A stretch of DNA of 14,338 bases from CAZMJG01 sp964576365 (GTDB lineage: Bacteria > Patescibacteriota > Microgenomatia > UBA1406 > GWC2-37-13), in NCBI GenBank assembly GCA_964576365.1, contig CAZNUT010000035.1, positions 1 to 14,338 on the forward strand. Direction: 5' to 3'. A model generated the notes under the pieces. It saw only the letters and a list, made by a program, of their open reading frames with translations. It made no database searches and was not told the DNA's origin. Positions 1-7,573 of this stretch are shown piece by piece (position 1 is the stretch's first letter; every line of letters starts with the position of its first letter). A program made the translations under genes and the position numbers.

Positions 1-177
1 GAGTATAGCCATGCAAAAGATGGTTCTACTGTAAGACGTTCTGGTGAAGATTTCATTAATAGTACAAGCAAACTTTCTCCTGAGGAGGCTGCGCGGATTG
101 ATTGGTCAAAAGGATATAACAGAGCAGACATTCCGACTTCATCGATAGATCCAGAAAATTTCTTTGCCGTTTGTTGA
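1..177 (+). CDS. C-terminal fragment of an unrecognised protein
   Basis: Frame 1 is open from the left edge to a TGA at 175-177 and gives 58 residues. The segment is hydrophilic, with protein-like composition (for example SPEEAARIDWSKGYNR), no membrane segment, and a cysteine as last residue. I do not recognise the family. Only the tail is visible, so no start or ribosome binding site can be judged. Its last 13 codons lie antisense to the end of the membrane glycosyltransferase on the opposite strand (139-1752), giving a 39-bp convergent overlap. No terminator hairpin is visible after the stop. A chance open frame of this length is possible, but the composition favours a real gene end. Confidence 0.5.
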   Translation, partial: EYSHAKDGSTVRRSGEDFINSTSKLSPEEAARIDWSKGYNRADIPTSSIDPENFFAVC

Positions 178-1752
178 TATTTTAGTGACGCGCTGTTGAT
201 CCAGATTTACTCCTTCAAATTCTTCGGGATAGCCGACATAGACGGTTTCTTTTTGTTCCACAGGTTTTTGAAAAGTGAATCGAAAGTTATCATATTTTTC
301 TACCTGCCCAAAGCCATATTCATCAAGTTCTGATAGGTTTGCCTGTCTTTGGTATTGATCCGGAGGATATTGTTGATAAAAAAGAGTAAAAATATAGGGT
401 TGTCCCAGCTTACGCGTGAAATATATTGTTTTCCCGCTTTTGATATCTGATTCAATTTCTTTCACTGCTTCTTTGTATCCACATTGCCATGCAGAGGCAG
501 TTTCTGGCTTTTCCAGATAGTGAAAAAAGTAGCTGTCCCAGCTCATACCAACCATAAATAGATAGATTATGCCAATGGCAAGGGAGATAACTTTTCTCAT
601 ATATCTATTTGAGACAGATTCTATTGTAGTCATGATGCCATATGCAGTCAGTAGAATGAGTGGTACAATCATCACGAAAGAACGTGTAAGAGAGTGCTCT
701 TGCCAGGTAAGGGCAGCGCTGATTGGTGCGATTAGAAGGATTGCCAGGATAGGCCATCGGTGTTTTTGGTGATGTACAAACAATCCTATAAGTCCGATAA
801 GAGCCATCACGTATTCCAGCAGGTTGATCGGCTGAACTCCAGGAAAACCAAATCGTTCGTTTGAATCTCCTTGAAATACAAGAAATTCTGGCGAAAAATA
901 ACTCGCATATTGCTTTGAAAGACGTTGAAAAGACTCAGTCGCTTTATTATGAATAAGTCTATTGGGATGCTCTTTACGCAATTGTTCGATACGCAGAACA
1001 AATCCCTTATTTTGAAAAAAAGCAAGAGAAGAGACTCGATTGTTGGGTGTTTGTATTTCGGTTGCAACAAAGATGACGACTGGAATGAGAAAGATCAAAA
1101 CATATTGCAAATGTTGTTTACTAAATACACCGGCTTTTTGTTTTGCAATAAGAGTTGCCATGAGCAATGCATTAAAAATAAAAAGAACTTTTGCGCTGTG
1201 ATAGGTAAAAAGGGCCAGTCCATTCAGTATGGAAATATATATAATTTTTTTTAAAGTAAGTTGTTTCGTGGCTTGAGCAAATAAGATAAGAATGAATGCT
1301 TCGAAATACATTACGACAGGCGCTTCGTGGATGTGGCGTGTGATGGTTTGAATCCAGGGTGAAAATGCTGCTATAAAAGCAGCTATCAGACCAAAGCGTT
1401 TTCGTTCAAAAAGTGTGCAGCCAAGAAAATAAAAGAGAATGGGGGCACCAATACCCAGCATAATAAAAGGAAGTCGAGAGGTAAATTCGGATACATCAAA
1501 TAATGCTAGAAATGGCACTATTGCGTAGATAATTACAGGGAGTTTATTTTCACCAAAGGCAAGAAAGCGTGTTGGCATGGTTTTGCCATATTCATCAGCA
1601 CCAGTTTTTAGTATTGAATAGGCATTGTATGCAAACGAAGCTTCATCAGAGTTAAAACAGGGCAAATCAAGTCGATATGCGTGTAAAGATATCGCTATCA
1701 AAACGGCAATACCCAAGATAAGCACAATATTATTTTTTTTCAAGAATTGCAT
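139..1752 (-). CDS. GT39-type (PMT_2 family) membrane glycosyltransferase
   Basis: Product of 537 residues with about ten hydrophobic segments, an N-terminal membrane anchor (about residues 8-24) and a soluble C-terminal stretch. The first outer loop carries FNSDEASFAYNAY, with Asp36-Glu37 as the acidic pair typical of the GT39/ArnT/PMT fold, followed by SEFTSRLP (about 88-95), which matches the conserved stretch after the second helix. The second acidic position is probably Glu143 in TRHIHEAP. Enzymes of this fold move a sugar from a polyprenyl-phosphate donor to a lipid or protein on the outer face of the membrane; donor and acceptor cannot be read here. The ATG at 1752 overlaps the end of the upstream GT2 gene by 23 bp, which suggests translational coupling; the only good Shine-Dalgarno-like motif (GAGGAG) is too far upstream. 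It is last in its minus-strand run. Confidence 0.88.
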   Translation of the reverse strand: MQFLKKNNIVLILGIAVLIAISLHAYRLDLPCFNSDEASFAYNAYSILKTGADEYGKTMPTRFLAFGENKLPVIIYAIVPFLALFDVSEFTSRLPFIMLGIGAPILFYFLGCTLFERKRFGLIAAFIAAFSPWIQTITRHIHEAPVVMYFEAFILILFAQATKQLTLKKIIYISILNGLALFTYHSAKVLFIFNALLMATLIAKQKAGVFSKQHLQYVLIFLIPVVIFVATEIQTPNNRVSSLAFFQNKGFVLRIEQLRKEHPNRLIHNKATESFQRLSKQYASYFSPEFLVFQGDSNERFGFPGVQPINLLEYVMALIGLIGLFVHHQKHRWPILAILLIAPISAALTWQEHSLTRSFVMIVPLILLTAYGIMTTIESVSNRYMRKVISLAIGIIYLFMVGMSWDSYFFHYLEKPETASAWQCGYKEAVKEIESDIKSGKTIYFTRKLGQPYIFTLFYQQYPPDQYQRQANLSELDEYGFGQVEKYDNFRFTFQKPVEQKETVYVGYPEEFEGVNLDQQRVTKISTNGKEIFWIYR

Positions 1753-2620
1753 AGTCTGAATGAACGTTTTGTAATTCTCCTCTGGTTTCGTGAATAGTTA
1801 AGATTCGCATAACAGCCTTAAGGAAAGCTATAAAAAAAATTCGATCACCTATTATCGACCGAGCTATCATCCGCGCTAGATAAATAACATGTTGCAATAG
1901 TAGCGAAGCATCTCGAATATTGAGCCATACACATAATATTTGATTACGATACGCAACCTCCTGTATATATTTTTTTTGGAAAAGTGACCCAATTGTAGAC
2001 TCATGTTGATGATCGACCTGTATTTCCGGGTCAAACCAAATTGCATATCCTGCTTTTTGTGCTCGATACGAAAGATCAATATCTTCCCAATAAAACGGAC
2101 TATAAATATGTCTAAAACCACCGAGCGATACATATTTTTGTTTTTCAAAGAGACAGGCTCCGCCTTCTGCCCACCCGTTTTGTCCTTCAGATATATCAGT
2201 CGCTCGATCATGCAGGATAAATCCATTTTTCCAAAACAATCTGTTTTTGCCACCGATAACACCATTGCTCTCTTTTTGTGCAAAAGCAATTGCAAAGATA
2301 TCAGAGTGTTGTTGTAGGCGTTTGACAGCTTTTTTATAAGATGTATCATGCAGTATAACGTCTGAATTGAGCAGCATGACATATTTTCCAGTTGCCGCCA
2401 TAATCCCCGCATGTATAGCTCCAGCAAATCCCCTATTTACAGGCAGTTCTTTAAGTTTGATTTGGGGGAATTTTTTGAGTTGAGTCGTGAGAGAGGAAGA
2501 CGGATCGTCATTGATTATTATTACCTCATTATTTTCAAAATAGGTGAGATTTTTTTCAAGGTTGCGAAGGAGCATTCCGGTCTTTTTGTAAGTCGGTATA
2601 ACAATAGAAAGAGAAGACAT
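1730..2620 (-). CDS. GT2 family glycosyltransferase, WbbL/rhamnosyltransferase-like
   Basis: Product of 296 residues with a GT-A fold of family GT2. The N-terminus begins SLSIVIPTYKK; INDDPSS follows at about 36-42 (nucleotide-binding Asp38/Asp39), then LNSDV (84-88, the metal-binding DXD position), and FYWEDIDLSYR (about 176-186), where Glu179-Asp180 is the usual catalytic-base region. DHQHEST (203-209) matches the His-containing motif after it. It would act in the cytoplasm, moving a nucleotide sugar onto a lipid-linked acceptor. The hydrophobic stretch near 240-270 may hold it at the membrane. Its 3' end overlaps the GT39-type gene by 23 bp and ends in a run of eight A just before the stop. 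The start at 2620 has no convincing ribosome binding site. The exact sugar is unknown. Confidence 0.9.
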   Translation of the reverse strand: MSSLSIVIPTYKKTGMLLRNLEKNLTYFENNEVIIINDDPSSSLTTQLKKFPQIKLKELPVNRGFAGAIHAGIMAATGKYVMLLNSDVILHDTSYKKAVKRLQQHSDIFAIAFAQKESNGVIGGKNRLFWKNGFILHDRATDISEGQNGWAEGGACLFEKQKYVSLGGFRHIYSPFYWEDIDLSYRAQKAGYAIWFDPEIQVDHQHESTIGSLFQKKYIQEVAYRNQILCVWLNIRDASLLLQHVIYLARMIARSIIGDRIFFIAFLKAVMRILTIHETRGELQNVHSDYAILEKK

Positions 2621-2701
2621 ATTGATTCATCAAGTTATAAAATTACAAATCCTATCAAAATTATTTCTTGGTCTTTTTGTGCCGGTAGACTCACTCAATT
2701 T

Positions 2702-2726
2702 TCATTCATGATCAATGGCTGAATGA
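2702..2726. repeat. Short inverted repeat in the 2621-2820 intergenic gap
   Basis: TCATTCA (2702-2708) and TGAATGA (2720-2726) are perfect 7-bp arms around an 11-base loop. The surrounding gap (2621-2820) lies between two minus-strand glycosyltransferase genes and holds no credible open frame on either strand. The arm nearest the downstream gene is not followed by a T run in the transcribed direction, so this is not a clear intrinsic terminator. It could be an operator or chance. Confidence 0.3.
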
Positions 2727-2820
2727 GTAATGGTTGTCTTAATGCCGTTTATCGACTGATATTTTCAATAGTGTTGCGACCGATGTATAAAGCTGAGGTA
2801 AGTAGGCCTATGATTTAAGA

Positions 2821-3900
2821 TCAGTCTTTTAACATCAGGCTTTCTACCTCATGTTGAAATGTTTTATAAGAAAATAATTTTTCAGCCGATATACGGCTTT
2901 GCTTCTTTATGATATCAATCTTTGTATCGTCAGTGAGAATTGAAGTAGTTTTTTTAAAAAGTTCTTCCTGATCTTTGAATAAAAAACCGTTTTCACCATC
3001 ACGAATTGTTTCGATTGGCCCACCTGCTGCATATGCTATCGGGACACACTGAGCAGCCATCGCTTCAAGAGGGGTGATACCAAGATGTTCTGTTTTTTCA
3101 GGGTGTTTTTTTTCATCTACATCCATGCCAGTAAAATGCCAAAGAATCTTAGCTCGATCGTACTCATACAATAGTTCTTGATAAGACAAGTTTACTTTTA
3201 TTTCGATATCTGTTCGTCCTTGAATCATTTTTTTTAATTCCTCGACATAGGACATATCATGTTCATTTGCTCCTCCGCACAATACGAGTTTGAGGTTTCT
3301 GAAGGAAGAAAAATTGTCTTTGAAATGTATAAACCACTCAATGACATGGTCTTGACGTTTACTGTGGAGGTGTTTGAAAAAACGACCTACATTCAATATC
3401 ACCTGTTCTTTTTTTCCGTTCAAATTAAAAAAATCATCAGGTACAAATGGATATAACACTGAGGAAGAAACTCCCCATTCTGCCAGGCAGCTACGCGTAA
3501 AAAGCGAGTTCGAGATGAAACTGCTTCGCAATGTTTTTAGTCGATTTAGGGTATGCATGTGATACAACTTACGAAGTGGCACCATACAGAAAATAAATGT
3601 TTTTTTTGCCGAAGAATAAAAATAGCTCCCATCAGTCACCGTGAGTAGGATGTCATATTGACTGAGAACTTCATTGCGTTCCCAAAAGCTGAGTTGGGAC
3701 CAGCCAGAGATGAATTGAGGAGGAGACGGAAAATGAATATTGAGCCGGGTTTTGATTTCTTTGTCTAGATTTTTATCCCAGAAGATGTCAATATCGTATC
3801 CAGAATAGGCTAGTACCTGCATAATAGAAAGTACATGTCTTTCTCCGCCGCCTAATGTATCCAGATATGGATCAAAGAGTGCCGCCTTTTTGTTTTTCAT
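2821..3900 (-). CDS. GT4 family glycosyltransferase
   Basis: Product of 359 residues with a GT-B fold. The N-terminal domain opens with the glycine-rich loop GGGERH (17-22), the acceptor-side motif of GT4 enzymes. The C-terminal domain starts at VGRFF (171-175), followed by basic residues (Lys181, Arg182) expected to hold the donor phosphates, and carries EHLGITPLE (271-279), the E-x7-E motif that binds the sugar nucleotide, then GGPIETI (293-299). These show a retaining glycosyltransferase that uses a nucleotide sugar in the cytoplasm. The stretch HFTGMDVDEKKHPEKTEHLG is typical of a GT4 subgroup common in surface-glycan loci; the sugar transferred is unknown. The ATG at 3900 lies inside the end of the upstream GT2 gene (29-bp overlap), with no Shine-Dalgarno motif, so coupled translation is likely. 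Confidence 0.92.
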   Translation of the reverse strand: MKNKKAALFDPYLDTLGGGERHVLSIMQVLAYSGYDIDIFWDKNLDKEIKTRLNIHFPSPPQFISGWSQLSFWERNEVLSQYDILLTVTDGSYFYSSAKKTFIFCMVPLRKLYHMHTLNRLKTLRSSFISNSLFTRSCLAEWGVSSSVLYPFVPDDFFNLNGKKEQVILNVGRFFKHLHSKRQDHVIEWFIHFKDNFSSFRNLKLVLCGGANEHDMSYVEELKKMIQGRTDIEIKVNLSYQELLYEYDRAKILWHFTGMDVDEKKHPEKTEHLGITPLEAMAAQCVPIAYAAGGPIETIRDGENGFLFKDQEELFKKTTSILTDDTKIDIIKKQSRISAEKLFSYKTFQHEVESLMLKD

Positions 3901-4636
3901 ACAGGTAGATATAGGTGATCGTTTTTGAGTATGCCTGATAAATGCTCTCTATTATACCTTCTGTTCCGTCCAAAAAGCCTCGATATTTGATAAGTCTACG
4001 GTACAGTTCTCCTAAATATTTGCGAAAAAAAATAAGCGTATTTACCTTTCTTCCTGCGTTAAAAAGGAGCTCTGCTTCAATTTGTTCATACACACTTGTT
4101 TTTTCAACCATTCCATTTATGTCGCCATGAAAATAATGAAGAATAGAATGCTGCAACTTGCCTTTTTTTAGTTCAATTTCTGGTGCTGAATGGATACGGG
4201 AAGGCCATTGCTTAAAAGCAGATTTTCGAATAAGTCTAGTCTGATAATCTGGCCACCATCCTCCATGAGTAAGCCATTTTTTGCCAAAAATATTTTTACG
4301 TGAAATTTCATATGAACCATACTCATCATTGGCGTTTTTTAATACATGCTTGATCTCATTGGCAAGTTCAGGCGATATGCGTTCATCAGCATCAAGAATA
4401 AAAACCCAATCCCTTTTTGCATTTTTGATTCCAAACGCGCGTGCAGGCTCAACATAGTAAGAAAAGGGGAACGATTTGATGGCAACTCGAGATTGTTTTA
4501 CAAGTAGTAGCGTATCATCTGTACTTTCCATATCTACCACGAGGATATCCTCAGTGAGTAGTCGGGCAGAGTGTATACAATCTATGATTTTTTTTTCTTC
4601 ATTGCGTGTATGGATAACACAGGTTACCGTATTCAT
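3872..4636 (-). CDS. GT2 family glycosyltransferase, WaaE/KdtX-like
   Basis: Product of 254 residues, close to the usual 250-260 of the WaaE-like group. HTRNEEKKI (9-17) is the nucleotide-binding start, DILVVDMESTDDT (30-42) the second strand and loop, and ILDADERISPEL (80-91) the DXD-type metal site, with Asp82 and Asp84. GGWWPDYQTRLIRK (125-138) is a hallmark of this subgroup. WaaE-like enzymes add a hexose to lipopolysaccharide inner core; here only a role in surface-glycan assembly can be inferred, since no lipid A or core genes are visible. It is first in the minus-strand run and overlaps the GT4 gene by 29 bp. Its start lies 49 bp from a divergent gene; GATAAT, 8 bases before the ATG, could be a -10 element for a nearly leaderless message, but no -35 supports it. 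Confidence 0.9.
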   Translation of the reverse strand: MNTVTCVIHTRNEEKKIIDCIHSARLLTEDILVVDMESTDDTLLLVKQSRVAIKSFPFSYYVEPARAFGIKNAKRDWVFILDADERISPELANEIKHVLKNANDEYGSYEISRKNIFGKKWLTHGGWWPDYQTRLIRKSAFKQWPSRIHSAPEIELKKGKLQHSILHYFHGDINGMVEKTSVYEQIEAELLFNAGRKVNTLIFFRKYLGELYRRLIKYRGFLDGTEGIIESIYQAYSKTITYIYLYEKQKGGTL

Positions 4637-4664
4637 TAAGCATCATTATCTCATAAATCATATT

Positions 4665-4694
4665 TTGGAAGGAATATAAAGCCGAATGTATAAT
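4665..4694 (+). promoter_or_regulatory. Candidate sigma70-type promoter with TSS at ATG 4701
   Basis: TTGGAA (4665-4670) is a 4-of-6 match to the -35 box. After an 18-bp spacer comes a perfect TATAAT -10 box (4689-4694). A start site 7 bases past the -10 falls on 4701, which is the A of an in-frame ATG. This would give a leaderless message for the gene that follows. The -10 box overlaps the alternative upstream ATG at 4686, so both starts cannot be used from this promoter. Confidence 0.45.
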
Positions 4695-6206
4695 AAGAAA
4701 ATGAGATATGCTTTGATTGTTTTATTACTTTTGGCGATTTTAACTGCTTCCTGGCATGTACTCCATGGCACAATCAATTTTAATACTGACATTGCCCGTG
4801 ACTTTCTATTATTTGAAGATATATATTACGGCAGGCATATCACATTGCTTGGGCCACGATCGGGTGGAATTCCAGGCGTTTTTCACGGTCCTCTATGGCT
4901 CTATCTGAATGTACCTGCTTATGCGATCGGTGGAGGAAATCCAGTAGTGGTTGGATGGTGGTGGGTAATATTGTTTGTCGTTTCAGTTTGCATCTTGTTT
5001 TATAGTGTAAAAACACTTGCCGGAGGCGCTACAGCTCTTCTTGCTGCGGCGATATATGCTTTTTCTACTGCAAACACAGTGCATGCGATGTTCAATCCTT
5101 TCGGTGCGGTCATGCTGGCTCCGCTATTTTTGTTGTTTACTTTCGATTATCTTCGCAAGGGTGGATTTGCGCGATTGGCTATTCTGATGTTTGTGCTTGG
5201 CCTGATGATACAGTTTCAGATGGCGTTTGCTGTACCGATGTTTGTTCTTATAGCTCCACTTCTTCTTTACGTCATTTTGAAGAGGAAGACATATAAAGAC
5301 TTATTGGCAATTGGGTTTTTGATTATTCCTTTGTCTACTTTTATACTATTTGATCTTCGGCATGATTTTTTGCAGATGCGCGCAGTGATATCTTACCTGG
5401 GAGGTGGTGAGAATGCACTTCCAAACACCGTGCCTTTTACAGATGTGTTGTATGAGCGTTTTGTAAAAAATATGATGTATGGAGCTTTGGCGCAACTGGT
5501 AGGGTACGATGTGTATGCAGTTGTTGGCGCCTGGCTAATGATAGGGTATGGGTATTTACAAAGAAAAGATAATGCGTTGAAACAACTTTATTATTTGTTC
5601 ATGTATATTTTCATAGGGTTTTGGATTATTACTTTGCCATACAAGGGAGTGATATGGGGGTATTATGTATGGCCGTTTGTTGGATTATTTGCATATATTC
5701 TTGCTCTATCTCTTGACGCATTGCCCCTCAGATTAAAATTCACTTTTTTGGCACTTTTTCTATTTGTTCAAATGAATGAAAGGATCGCCCCTATGCTCCG
5801 GATGTCATCAATACCTGTCGATCCGTCCAGTTGGCGTTTTTATCAGATGGTCGCAGAAGGGGTCTATGCAGATGCTCCACACGAATTTGGTTACTATATT
5901 TACACCAATGATCAATATGGATACTCCACACGCTATGCGATGAATTATGTTGGCAGAATAAACGAAGAAAAAAAAGCGTACCCTTTTGCCAAAAAATCTA
6001 CGACATATCTTCTCATAGATGATCCGGGCGATCACAAATACACGAATAATCGAGGATGGAAAAAATACGATGTCAAAATCGATAAAAAACTTGTTAAAAA
6101 ATCTCAAATAAGTAAAACATACTGGATAGAAAAGTATCAGCTTTCAGACGAAGAGCAAAAGATTGAATCAAATCCGAACTTGATCCAAAATCTGATATTT
6201 CGTTAG
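4686..6206 (+). CDS. GT-C-like membrane glycosyltransferase, paralogue A
   Basis: Up to 506 residues with many membrane helices and a soluble C-terminal tail after about residue 370. The first outer loop has TDIARDFLLF (34-43), with Asp35 and Arg38-Asp39, then LLGPRSG (54-60) and GVFHGPLWLYL (64-74). IQFQMAF (175-181) and FDLRHDF (222-228) follow. These blocks recur in the next two genes, so the three form one family. An acidic residue early in the first outer loop is what GT-C transferases use, which suggests a polyprenyl-phosphate-sugar-dependent transferase on the outer face; activity is inferred. Two starts are possible: ATG 4686, with GGAAGG 13 bases upstream, or ATG 4701, placed exactly for a leaderless message. 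I give the longer form. It ends in a 4-bp convergent overlap with the next gene. Confidence 0.85.
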   Translation: MYNKKMRYALIVLLLLAILTASWHVLHGTINFNTDIARDFLLFEDIYYGRHITLLGPRSGGIPGVFHGPLWLYLNVPAYAIGGGNPVVVGWWWVILFVVSVCILFYSVKTLAGGATALLAAAIYAFSTANTVHAMFNPFGAVMLAPLFLLFTFDYLRKGGFARLAILMFVLGLMIQFQMAFAVPMFVLIAPLLLYVILKRKTYKDLLAIGFLIIPLSTFILFDLRHDFLQMRAVISYLGGGENALPNTVPFTDVLYERFVKNMMYGALAQLVGYDVYAVVGAWLMIGYGYLQRKDNALKQLYYLFMYIFIGFWIITLPYKGVIWGYYVWPFVGLFAYILALSLDALPLRLKFTFLALFLFVQMNERIAPMLRMSSIPVDPSSWRFYQMVAEGVYADAPHEFGYYIYTNDQYGYSTRYAMNYVGRINEEKKAYPFAKKSTTYLLIDDPGDHKYTNNRGWKKYDVKIDKKLVKKSQISKTYWIEKYQLSDEEQKIESNPNLIQNLIFR

Positions 6207-7573
6207 TCTTTCATCAATTCGCTTGGTATAGCAATACCTAACTGTTTTATAGTGATATCGCCTTTTTTTGCCGGAATACGGATTTGTATCAAGGCAGCTT
6301 TCGGGTCAGTATTTTCCATATGCATTCCGTAGTGTTCGATAAGATATCTATATCCATTTGCCGTGCCAGCTGGCATGTCCAGTGAGATAGCATACGGCTT
6401 TTTTTCGCTATATGGCAACATTTTTCTTATAGCCTGATCTCGGTAATACAGGCCACCGTCATCTTCACGAAGAACTTCTGCTATTTCTTTCAGTTGGGTG
6501 ATTGGCATGAGCAAAATAAAAATAAAAAGCAATATAGTATGTTTTGTTCTTAGCGCCGTATCGATGAGAGTGATCAATATGAATGGATACAGGTATAAAA
6601 AGTAGTATTCAGATGGTCGACGTTTGTATACGCTAAAAAGGATAACTGTGCCTATGAGAAGTACTATGACTCCTATATTCCATGATTTTTTTTCCATTCT
6701 TTGGCCTGAAAGATAAGAGGCTGAAAAAACAGTGAAAGCTAAACATGCTGTGCCAGATACATACCCCTTCATACTAGTGATTGGGGCAAGCGTGTTTGAC
6801 AGAACGACCGGCCACTGAATATCTGATGGCAATGAAGATGTTTGATGTGTGAAGAAATTAAGAAACAGATGAAAATTGAGAAAGTCATGCCTGAGGTCAA
6901 AAAGCAGTAATGGTAAAAACATGGACATGAAACCGATAAAGATATTGCATAACATACCACTTAAAAACAACAATTTTTTTTGATAAAAAAATATGAGTGT
7001 AGTTGTCACAAAGAGTCCCAGGAATATAAACTGGAAGTGCATGTTGGTAAAAAAACCAATGAGAGCGCCTAACGCCAGCGATACAAATCTTGTAGGCTTG
7101 TTTATATTTAGTTCAACTATATACCATGTGCAAACGACGCCGAGTGGTATCAGCAAAGGCCACCAAGCGATAGTGTCAAACTTTATAAGTACAGGATTGA
7201 GTGCCCAGAATGCAAGAAAGAAAAGCGCATGTTTTGAGCTCCATAATTTGGCGATCACAAAATAACTAGCAAAGAAAAAAACCGTGTTAATGGTAATTAA
7301 AAAAGGTATAAGTGCTCGTGGATGGAGATTGGTTGACATGTAAAAAGGAACAAGCAGGTAGGTGAAATAAGGTGCGAGGAAAAAACCGTTTTCATCGGTC
7401 ACACGAGGTCCCAATAGTGTCAATTTGTGGTCACGAACGATATCCCGTACTTGAGTAGAGAATTGTTCTTGATCCCAGGCAAAGCCTAGTCTCATGTCAA
7501 TTTGATAAAAGCGTAAAAATGCAAAGATGAGAAATATGCTTAGGAGAAGTACCGTCACGAGGCGGGATTTCAT
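6203..7573 (-). CDS. GT-C-like membrane glycosyltransferase, paralogue B
   Basis: Product of 456 residues, multi-pass, with a short soluble tail after about residue 375. FAWDQEQFS (31-39) places Asp34 in the first outer loop; LLGPRV (53-58) and NGFFLAPYFTYL (62-73) follow, then MHFQFIF (178-184) and FDLRHDF (225-231). All align in order with the genes on both sides. I chose ATG 7573 because it forms a classic ATGA overlap with the stop of the upstream paralogue, implying one transcript and coupled translation; a GTG at 7588 would add five residues but has less support. A glycosyltransferase role is inferred from the loop Asp and the neighbours; the Arg-Asp pair of paralogue A is replaced by Gln-rich sequence. 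Its stop shares bases with the stop of the convergent gene. Confidence 0.85.
   Translation of the reverse strand: MKSRLVTVLLLSIFLIFAFLRFYQIDMRLGFAWDQEQFSTQVRDIVRDHKLTLLGPRVTDENGFFLAPYFTYLLVPFYMSTNLHPRALIPFLITINTVFFFASYFVIAKLWSSKHALFFLAFWALNPVLIKFDTIAWWPLLIPLGVVCTWYIVELNINKPTRFVSLALGALIGFFTNMHFQFIFLGLFVTTTLIFFYQKKLLFLSGMLCNIFIGFMSMFLPLLLFDLRHDFLNFHLFLNFFTHQTSSLPSDIQWPVVLSNTLAPITSMKGYVSGTACLAFTVFSASYLSGQRMEKKSWNIGVIVLLIGTVILFSVYKRRPSEYYFLYLYPFILITLIDTALRTKHTILLFIFILLMPITQLKEIAEVLREDDGGLYYRDQAIRKMLPYSEKKPYAISLDMPAGTANGYRYLIEHYGMHMENTDPKAALIQIRIPAKKGDITIKQLGIAIPSELMKD

Noticed and set aside
925..1254. 109-codon plus-strand frame antisense to the GT39-type gene
   Set aside because: Low-complexity, cysteine- and lysine-rich composition, no motif, and it lies wholly within a well-supported gene on the other strand.
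2702..2726. Hairpin as an intrinsic terminator
   Set aside because: Only a 7-bp AT-rich stem and no T run after it in either direction.
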